Shown: positions 1 through 6,161 of the stretch, piece after piece
How positions within the stretch are numbered: the first letter of the stretch is position 1
Layout of the letters: every line of letters starts with the position of its first letter
NCBI GenBank assembly: GCA_023145955.1
Contig: JAGLDA010000098.1
Span: 1-7,396, forward strand
Source: Bacteroidales bacterium
GTDB taxonomy: Bacteria; Bacteroidota; Bacteroidia; Bacteroidales; UBA1556
Direction: 5' to 3'
DNA length: 7,396 nt
Made by a program: the position numbers and the translations under genes
The notes under the pieces: generated by a model
What the model was told of the DNA's origin: nothing
The model's database searches: none
The model's input: only the letters and a program-made list of their open reading frames with translations

Positions 1-1392
1 AGGCATATATTGTAGGTGCTGATTTACATAACCATCTGCATCAGTAATCCATGAGCTAGAGCCTAAGTGGTCGCTATGGTAGAAGAACTGTTCATCTTCA
101 TTATTGTCTTGTTGCATTAGCATATCCATATTTCGGAATTGTGCATCTATTTCTATTTCAATGCCATCAGAACATGAATAGCTTAATAAGTTACCTTGTA
201 ACTCCTCGGCTAGACCCATTATAGTGCCCTCAATAGGTGTTAATGTGCCATTCATAGGGTCAACTAGATTATTTTGCATTCCACCACCTATTTTAGAGGT
301 TACTCTTTGGCTTTCAATATAATAATGTTTAGTATATTCTCTTTCTGTTAAAACCATATATGGATTTGTATATAGAGTTTTATCTAAAATAGCTTGATCT
401 ATAAAATCATCGCCATTTATACTCATGCGCTCTATTGCTCCCGTGAGTTTCCATACTCGCTCGCCTCCTGCATTATATATGTAATGACTTAAATGACTAT
501 CATTATCACGTACTATTGCTAAACGGTTTTCTTCATCCCAACACATTCCTCGGCTTAGCCTTGTCTCAGAATTACTAAGATTCGTCATATTGCCATTGGC
601 ATCCCATCTCATAATATGTGTATTATTTATTCCTACTACAGCATGAGGTTGTGATGTATTATAGGTATAATCATTAGTATAGTTAACACTCTGTATTACA
701 CCGCCAATAAGAGTTGTTGCATCCGTCTGTTTTTGTGTAATATTTCCAGATGCAGAGTATTGCATGTTAAGATTATAAGTATAATTAGAATTTTGAGAGT
801 CAGTGAAATTACCTGATGAATTTATTAATCGTGATAAATTATCATAAACATATGAATAATAATATTCGCCTCCCATGCCACTACCACCTACTGAAATAGC
901 AGAGTTGGATACGGTTGTTATATTGCCAATATCATTATATATATAATCAATATCCTGCATAAGATTACTATTTACATCAAAAGATTTTAAATTCGCTAGT
1001 CGCCTAGTTGTCGCATCATAAGTATATCTAGTAGAAATTCCATTTCCATTATCAAGCCTAACTCGGCTACCAAATTTATCGTAACTTATTCCACTAACAT
1101 AATCAAAATGTTCATTACCTTTATCTCCATTCATTGATATTAATGCCCCTGCAGTGTTATAATTATAATATACAACTTCTCCATCAGGATATGATATATC
1201 CTTTATTCTGTTCCAACTATCGTATTGCCACTCCATTTTAAAAGTATAAGGGTTACCACCAGGCACTACAAAGGTATGAATATTTTCTATAAGTTCGCCC
1301 ATTTTGCCGTAAGCAAAAGTTTGTACCCGACGCTTAATTAACGAATAAGGCTTAATATCTATCCATATTTTTATTATTTTTACCTTTATCAT
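1..1392 (-). CDS. Rhs/YD-repeat core protein, 5'-truncated, running off the left edge
   Basis: Reading the minus strand from an ATG at 1392-1390 gives 464 codons without a stop to the window edge. The translation is classic YD-repeat (Rhs) shell sequence: WQYDSWNRIKDISYPDGE at about residues 55-72, YTYDATTRRL near 123, IDYIYNDIGN near 148, MRWDANGNM near 261, MCWDEENRL near 283 and HYIYNAGGERVWK near 303. It then reaches YHSDHLGS (about 438-445), the hallmark opening of the Rhs-associated core. In known families these repeats form a cocoon around a variable, often toxic C-terminal tip; here the tip lies beyond position 1. There is no signal peptide, no N-terminal SpvB/TcdB-like region, and two in-frame TAA codons sit directly before the ATG, so no upstream extension is possible. 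Recognisable homology seems to begin only near residue 12-16. It is therefore either a 5'-deleted remnant or an orphan Rhs cassette. The family is certain; whether it is expressed is unknown. Confidence 0.85.
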   Translation of the reverse strand, partial: MIKVKIIKIWIDIKPYSLIKRRVQTFAYGKMGELIENIHTFVVPGGNPYTFKMEWQYDSWNRIKDISYPDGEVVYYNYNTAGALISMNGDKGNEHFDYVSGISYDKFGSRVRLDNGNGISTRYTYDATTRRLANLKSFDVNSNLMQDIDYIYNDIGNITTVSNSAISVGGSGMGGEYYYSYVYDNLSRLINSSGNFTDSQNSNYTYNLNMQYSASGNITQKQTDATTLIGGVIQSVNYTNDYTYNTSQPHAVVGINNTHIMRWDANGNMTNLSNSETRLSRGMCWDEENRLAIVRDNDSHLSHYIYNAGGERVWKLTGAIERMSINGDDFIDQAILDKTLYTNPYMVLTEREYTKHYYIESQRVTSKIGGGMQNNLVDPMNGTLTPIEGTIMGLAEELQGNLLSYSCSDGIEIEIDAQFRNMDMLMQQDNNEDEQFFYHSDHLGSSSWITDADGYVNQHLQYMP

Positions 1393-1416
1393 TTATTAAA
1401 CTAATAGCAAGAATTA

Positions 1417-3450
1417 ATGCCAATAAAAGCTCTAAATATCAAATTATTACAGATTATAATAATCTTTAGCTTTGGTGTATTATTATATGTAAATACATGG
1501 GATTTTGATTTTGCTTCTGATGATACCATGATGATTACTGACAATAAATTCACAAAAGGAGGCATTGAAGGTATTTATAAGATATTTACAACTGATGCTT
1601 TTGCTGGTTTTCTTGGCGAAGGCAAACATCTGCTCTCTGGTGGCAGATACCGACCACTTTCGCAGGTGATTTTTAATATCGAGTATTCATTATTTGGCTT
1701 ATCGCCTAGCCTATGGCATATTCAAAACACTCTATTATTTGCCCTGGCAATGGTGCTTGTTTACCTAAGTTTACTTAAACTTTTCAATACAACTAAAATA
1801 CAATGGCATAGTCTTGCTTTTATTACAACACTTATTGCTACTGCTCACCCTTTAAATACCGAGGTGGTGGCTAATATTAAAAGCTTAGACTTAATATTAT
1901 CATTATTATTTAGCTTTATTGCATTATTTTATTCATTAAAATATTATGATACCGAAAAACTAAAATACTTAGCAATTATTTTTATAAGTTTGTTTTTAGG
2001 AACTCTATCAAAAGAAACTAGCCTTACTTTTTTAGGTGTAATTCCACTTTCAATTCTTTTCTTTAGGCGTTTCGAAAGAAAGGAGTTATTAGCCATAATA
2101 GGCACGCTTGCTTTTAGTATAATTACATATTTCGTATTAAGAATATATTTTGTTGGAATACCAAGGTCTATAGACGTTACGGAGTTACTAAACAATCCAT
2201 TTTTGGAAGCTACAATAGGAGAAAAATATGCTACAATTATATACACATGGTGGCATTATATTGAATTATACATATTCCCTCATAATCTAACTCACGATTA
2301 TTATCCATACACAATTGGTATCACGAATTGGGGAAACACAGTGGTAATTACTACCTTAGTACTATTTGTATCTACAACATTATGGTCGCTATGGAAATTA
2401 TATAACATAATTTTTAACGGACAATACTCTAATTACGTAGCTTTTGGCTGGCTATTTTTCATTTTTGTATTTAGTATTTCATCAAATCTATTTGTTAGTA
2501 TTGGTGCTTTCATGAATGAGCGTTTTATCTTTATTGCTGATATTGGTTTGGCAATTATAATGGCTTATTTTATACTTTATGCATCCAAAAGAGCTAATCA
2601 GCCGCAGTTTGTAAGTTTTGCCATAGCCATACCTTTAATTAGCCTATTTTCACTAATAACAATTTCGCGCAATTATGCTTGGCAAGACGATTATACACTT
2701 TTTACTACAGATGTAAAGGTATCGGCAAACTCAGCAAAATGTAATGTATCAGCTGGTGGCAAAAGCTACGAAAAAGCAAAAAACACAAATAATAAAAGCG
2801 AGAAAGAAATTCTACTTCGTGATGCCGAAACATATCTTAAAAAAGGCATAAAAATTTATCCTAAATATACTCAGGCATATACTTTATTGGGAAATGTATA
2901 TTTTGTAAAGGGTGAGTATACCAAATCCTTTGCGAATTATATTCATAGCGTTGAGTTGGGAGAAACAAAAGATTCAAAAACAAATATTCTTGCACTGGGG
3001 ATTAAAACACATCAAGAACAAAAATATAATTTATCAAATACCATATTAGAGTATTACGAGAAAGAGTATAGTGCAAATAGCAATTCACAATATTATATCG
3101 CTGACAACTACTTGCACATGAATAATATGGACACTTCTATACTTATTCTAATAAATTTGATAAAAAATGACAGCAAATATGCTGAGGCTTATAATAAATT
3201 GGGTGAAATATATGGTAGGTATCTAAACGACATGCAGTTATCAGAGTTATATTTATTAAAAGGATATGAAATAGAACCAATAAATGCAAGTATTTGCGAA
3301 AACCTTGGTGTTTTGAATGGAATAAAAGGAAATTTACAAAAATCAATTTTCTTTTTTGAGAAAGCCATTGACAATTCTGAGAAACCAAGCAAACAACTAC
3401 TTCAAAATTTAGAAAATACTTATAGAAATGCTGGAATAGTTAATGATTAA
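1417..3450 (+). CDS. TMTC-like multi-pass membrane glycosyltransferase with C-terminal TPR repeats
   Basis: This 677-residue protein has an N-terminal half of roughly ten or eleven hydrophobic segments (about residues 9-26, 100-120, 132-175 as two, 181-245 as three, 304-325, 340-362, 371-389, 398-417). The C-terminal half (about 440-675) is soluble and TPR-like, with helices such as AYTLLGNVYFVKGEYTKSF and AEAYNKLGEIYG. The membrane half carries the landmarks of the TMTC/PMT GT-C family: an acidic DD pair after the first helix (D35-D36, in FASDDTM), YRPL at 78-81, HPLNTE at 144-149, SKET at 198-201 and an R-x-x-AW-x-DD segment at 418-425 leading into the TPRs. Eukaryotic TMTC proteins O-mannosylate using a polyprenyl-phosphate mannose donor; the bacterial donor and acceptor are unknown. 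The active-site loop is presumably periplasmic. ATG 1417 is the only usable start, since an in-frame TAG lies at 1405. No Shine-Dalgarno is visible. The fold assignment is firm and the activity is inferred. Confidence 0.85.
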   Translation: MPIKALNIKLLQIIIIFSFGVLLYVNTWDFDFASDDTMMITDNKFTKGGIEGIYKIFTTDAFAGFLGEGKHLLSGGRYRPLSQVIFNIEYSLFGLSPSLWHIQNTLLFALAMVLVYLSLLKLFNTTKIQWHSLAFITTLIATAHPLNTEVVANIKSLDLILSLLFSFIALFYSLKYYDTEKLKYLAIIFISLFLGTLSKETSLTFLGVIPLSILFFRRFERKELLAIIGTLAFSIITYFVLRIYFVGIPRSIDVTELLNNPFLEATIGEKYATIIYTWWHYIELYIFPHNLTHDYYPYTIGITNWGNTVVITTLVLFVSTTLWSLWKLYNIIFNGQYSNYVAFGWLFFIFVFSISSNLFVSIGAFMNERFIFIADIGLAIIMAYFILYASKRANQPQFVSFAIAIPLISLFSLITISRNYAWQDDYTLFTTDVKVSANSAKCNVSAGGKSYEKAKNTNNKSEKEILLRDAETYLKKGIKIYPKYTQAYTLLGNVYFVKGEYTKSFANYIHSVELGETKDSKTNILALGIKTHQEQKYNLSNTILEYYEKEYSANSNSQYYIADNYLHMNNMDTSILILINLIKNDSKYAEAYNKLGEIYGRYLNDMQLSELYLLKGYEIEPINASICENLGVLNGIKGNLQKSIFFFEKAIDNSEKPSKQLLQNLENTYRNAGIVND

Positions 3451-3620
3451 TTTTTAATGGTTCAAGATTAAAAGGTATAATATTGATTACCGAATGCTGA
3501 GAATTAGGAATTAGTCAGACCCGATAGTAATTGGATGGGTGATTTTATTATTCGATTGAAAAGAGAAGATGAAATATTATCGAAGGCTGATAATAAAACA
3601 CTAATAATTAATAAAAAGTT

Positions 3621-4355
3621 ATGAGATTTTTTATACGTTTATCATATTTAGGAACAAAGTACCACGGATGGCAATACCAGCCAAATGCAATGAGTGTACA
3701 GGAGAAGTTGGAAACTGCTCTTAGCACTGTTTTGCAAATAAAAACCAATATTATAGGAGCTGGACGCACTGATACTGGCGTACATGCAAAGAACTATATT
3801 GCACATTTTGATATGGATAATTCTAAATTTGCCAACGATATACCTTTACTAATTTATAAACTAAACTCCTTACTACCAAAAGATATTGCCATACATGATA
3901 TTTATAAAGTAGCCGATGATGCACATGCAAGGTTTGATGCAAAAAAACGAAGCTATAAATATTTTATTAGCACAGCAAAAGATCCATTTATAGTAGAAAC
4001 TAGTTGGTTAAGATTAGGCAAATTAGATATCGATAAAATGAATAAAGCAGGGCAAATTCTTTGTGAATATTCAGATTTCACAAGTTTTGCCAAACTACAT
4101 GCTGATGCAAAAACTAACATCTGTGATGTAAGTAAAGCCAAATGGACACAAGAAAATAACCATATTACTTTCGAAATTTCTGCCGATAGGTTCCTAAGAA
4201 ATATGGTAAGAGCCATTGTAGGAACTATGATAGAAGTAGGTACTAACAAAATATCATTAGATGAATTCATAAATATTATTGAAATTAAAAATCGTAATAA
4301 TGCAGGTGTATCAGCTGCAGCAGAAGGGTTATTTTTAGTAAAAATTGAGTATTAA
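3621..4355 (+). CDS. truA: tRNA pseudouridine(38-40) synthase TruA
   Basis: TruA converts uridines 38, 39 and 40 in the anticodon stem-loop of many tRNAs to pseudouridine; it works in the cytoplasm as a homodimer without a cofactor. The 244-residue product is of normal family length. It opens with the typical RLSYLGTKYHGWQYQ. The catalytic motif GRTDTGVHA is at residues 48-56, with D51 as the expected nucleophilic aspartate. The ARFDAKKRSYKY segment (103-114) carries the conserved tyrosine region, and DFTSFAK (152-158) and ADRFLRNMVR (188-197) are further family signatures. The end, SAAAEGLFLVKIEY, is the usual C-terminus, so the gene is intact. The ATG follows an A/T-rich stretch without a Shine-Dalgarno, as expected in Bacteroidota. 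The upstream gene ends 170 bases away and pyrG begins 124 bases downstream in the same direction, so this is probably an independent housekeeping unit. Confidence 0.96.
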   Translation: MRFFIRLSYLGTKYHGWQYQPNAMSVQEKLETALSTVLQIKTNIIGAGRTDTGVHAKNYIAHFDMDNSKFANDIPLLIYKLNSLLPKDIAIHDIYKVADDAHARFDAKKRSYKYFISTAKDPFIVETSWLRLGKLDIDKMNKAGQILCEYSDFTSFAKLHADAKTNICDVSKAKWTQENNHITFEISADRFLRNMVRAIVGTMIEVGTNKISLDEFINIIEIKNRNNAGVSAAAEGLFLVKIEY

Positions 4356-4410
4356 TATTTCAACAAACACTATTATTAAATCTCATTTAGTTATCTGAAA
4401 AAAATAAATA

Positions 4411-4436
4411 TTGAACAAAGAAAAAATATATCTTTG
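4411..4436 (+). promoter_or_regulatory. Probable Bacteroidota-type promoter for pyrG
   Basis: TATCTTTG at 4429-4436 matches the Bacteroidota -7 consensus TAnnTTTG exactly. A TTG at 4411-4413 could serve as the -33 element, but the 15-base spacer is shorter than the usual roughly 19. Transcription would start near 4443, leaving a leader of about 37 bases before the pyrG ATG. The -7 match is seen directly; promoter function is inferred. Confidence 0.45.
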
Positions 4437-4438
4437 TT
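4414..4438. repeat. Perfect 8-bp inverted repeat overlapping the pyrG promoter
   Basis: AACAAAGA (4414-4421) and TCTTTGTT (4431-4438) are exact reverse complements separated by a 9-base A/T-only loop. The right arm contains the TTTG of the proposed -7 element. No T-run follows on the plus strand, so an intrinsic terminator for truA is unlikely. It may be a protein-binding dyad or chance in AT-rich DNA. Confidence 0.4.
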
Positions 4439-4479
4439 GATTAGTTACAAATATTTTAACATTCTGATTTTCAGGTATT

Positions 4480-6081
4480 ATGGATAAAACAAGATATATA
4501 TTTGTCACAGGAGGCGTGGCATCATCATTAGGAAAAGGTATAATATCGGCATCACTAGCCAAGCTATTGCAAGCTAGAGGTTATAAAGTTACAATTCAGA
4601 AATTGGATCCATATATAAATGTAGACCCTGGAACACTGAATCCTTATGAGCATGGCGAATGCTATGTAACAGTAGATGGAGCAGAGACAGATTTAGACCT
4701 TGGCCATTACGAAAGGTTCACTAATCAGCCTACGACGCAAGCCAATAATGTAACAACAGGACGTATATATTCTAATGTAATTGAGAAGGAACGTCGTGGT
4801 GATTACCTTGGCGAAACTGTACAGATTATTCCTCATATTACTGATGAAATAAAAAATCGCATCAAATTATTAGGTAATGAGAGCAATTTTGATTTTGTAA
4901 TTACTGAAATTGGTGGTACAGTAGGAGATATTGAGTCTCTTCCGTATGTGGAAGCTGTGCGACAATTAAAATGGGAAATGGGAAAACACGCTCTAGTGAT
5001 TCACCTTACCTTAGTGCCATATTTAGCAGCAGCAGGCGAATTAAAAACTAAGCCAACCCAACATAGTGTAAAGCAACTACTACAGCTAGGAGTACAACCA
5101 GATATATTGGTATGCCGTACTGAGCATCCTATAAACAAAGGAATTAGAGCAAAGATTGCACAATTTTGCAATGTAGAAACTTCTTCGGTAATAGAAAGCA
5201 TTGATACTGATACTATTTATAATGTACCACTATTGATGCAAGAAGAAGGCCTTGATACGGAGGTTCTTAAGAAACTAGACATTAACGATAATAGAAAAAC
5301 AAACTTAACAGTATGGAAGTCATTCCTAAAGCGTGTTAAGAATCCTAGTTACGAAATTACCATTGGATTAGTAGGAAAATATGTAGAGCTTAAAGACTCT
5401 TATAAATCTATTCTGGAATCATTTATTCATGCTGGAGCTGAAAACAACTGCAAAGTGAATATTAAAATGATTTCCTCAGAAAAGCTTAATGAAGAAAACG
5501 TTGAATTTGAGTTTAAAAAGTTAAGTGGAGTTCTTGTTGCTCCAGGTTTTGGAAATAGAGGAATAGAAGGTAAGATTGAAGCCATAAAATATGTTCGTGA
5601 GAACAAAATTCCTTTCTTAGGAATCTGTTTAGGAATGCAGTGTGCAGTTATAGAATATGGTAGAAATGTATTGGGCCTTGAAGGGGCACATTCTTCAGAA
5701 ATGAACTCTAGGACTAAGTTCCCCGTTATCGACCTTATGGAAGAGCAAAAGAATATTGACAAACTTGGTGGAACAATGCGTTTAGGTGCTTACGATTGTC
5801 AATTATTAGAAAATAGTAATGCTCATAATGCATACAAGACTATTGATATTAAAGAGCGTCACCGCCATCGCTATGAGTTTAACGACAAATTCCGCGAACA
5901 ATATATTAATAGTGGAATGATAGTATCAGGAGTTAATCCACAAACAAATTTGGTAGAAATCGTTGAAATTGAGGATCACCCATGGTTTACAGCCGTTCAG
6001 TTTCACCCAGAATATAGCAGCACTGTTGCTAATCCGCATCCTCTGTTTGTAGATTTTGTAAAGGCTGCTCTTAATAATTAG
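4480..6081 (+). CDS. pyrG: CTP synthase (glutamine-hydrolysing)
   Basis: CTP synthase makes CTP from UTP, ATP and glutamine, the last step of de novo pyrimidine nucleotide synthesis, as a cytoplasmic tetramer. The 533 residues match the family length. The N-terminal amidoligase domain (about 1-270) has the nucleotide-binding loop SSLGKGIISAS with K19, the highly conserved block from KLDPYINVDPGTLNPYEHGE (41-60) through DLDLGHYERF (71-80), and the probable Mg-binding acids D71 and E143. The class I glutamine amidotransferase domain (about 293-530) has the oxyanion region APGFGNRG (354-361), the nucleophile C383 in GICLGMQ, and the partners H509 and E511 in FHPEY. All catalytic residues are present, so the enzyme should be active and glutamine-dependent. 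The ATG at 4480 gives the canonical TRYIFVTGGV N-terminus. A possible promoter lies 44-69 bases upstream. A PLP-dependent enzyme gene follows 80 bases downstream. Confidence 0.97.
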   Translation: MDKTRYIFVTGGVASSLGKGIISASLAKLLQARGYKVTIQKLDPYINVDPGTLNPYEHGECYVTVDGAETDLDLGHYERFTNQPTTQANNVTTGRIYSNVIEKERRGDYLGETVQIIPHITDEIKNRIKLLGNESNFDFVITEIGGTVGDIESLPYVEAVRQLKWEMGKHALVIHLTLVPYLAAAGELKTKPTQHSVKQLLQLGVQPDILVCRTEHPINKGIRAKIAQFCNVETSSVIESIDTDTIYNVPLLMQEEGLDTEVLKKLDINDNRKTNLTVWKSFLKRVKNPSYEITIGLVGKYVELKDSYKSILESFIHAGAENNCKVNIKMISSEKLNEENVEFEFKKLSGVLVAPGFGNRGIEGKIEAIKYVRENKIPFLGICLGMQCAVIEYGRNVLGLEGAHSSEMNSRTKFPVIDLMEEQKNIDKLGGTMRLGAYDCQLLENSNAHNAYKTIDIKERHRHRYEFNDKFREQYINSGMIVSGVNPQTNLVEIVEIEDHPWFTAVQFHPEYSSTVANPHPLFVDFVKAALNN

Positions 6082-6161
6082 ACTAAACTTAAAATAGCGA
6101 TACTCTTTTTTTATAAAAACTAATACAAGCTATAAATATATAATTAGAACTAAAATATTTT

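Noticed and set aside
1381..1388. TACCTTTA as a -7 promoter element for the TMTC-like gene
   Set aside because: It misses the final G of TAnnTTTG and has no TTG at a suitable upstream distance.
1944..2246. Minus-strand open frame of 100 codons inside the TMTC-like gene
   Set aside because: It lies wholly opposite a well-supported coding sequence and its translation resembles no family.
3143..3392. Two overlapping minus-strand open frames opposite the TPR region
   Set aside because: They are shadows of the TPR coding sequence; neither product shows a recognisable domain.
3575..3595. 7-bp dyad before truA as a terminator or riboswitch
   Set aside because: The stem has a single G-C pair, no T-run follows, and there is no known leader architecture.
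3953..4270. Minus-strand open frame of 105 codons opposite truA
   Set aside because: It is antisense to conserved TruA motifs and has no family resemblance.
5001..5762. Minus-strand open frames opposite pyrG (5001-5201 and 5427-5762)
   Set aside because: They are antisense to conserved CTP synthase blocks, so they are frame shadows.
6104..6112. T-run after pyrG as an intrinsic terminator
   Set aside because: No GC-containing hairpin precedes the run of seven T residues; the upstream 20 bases do not fold convincingly.
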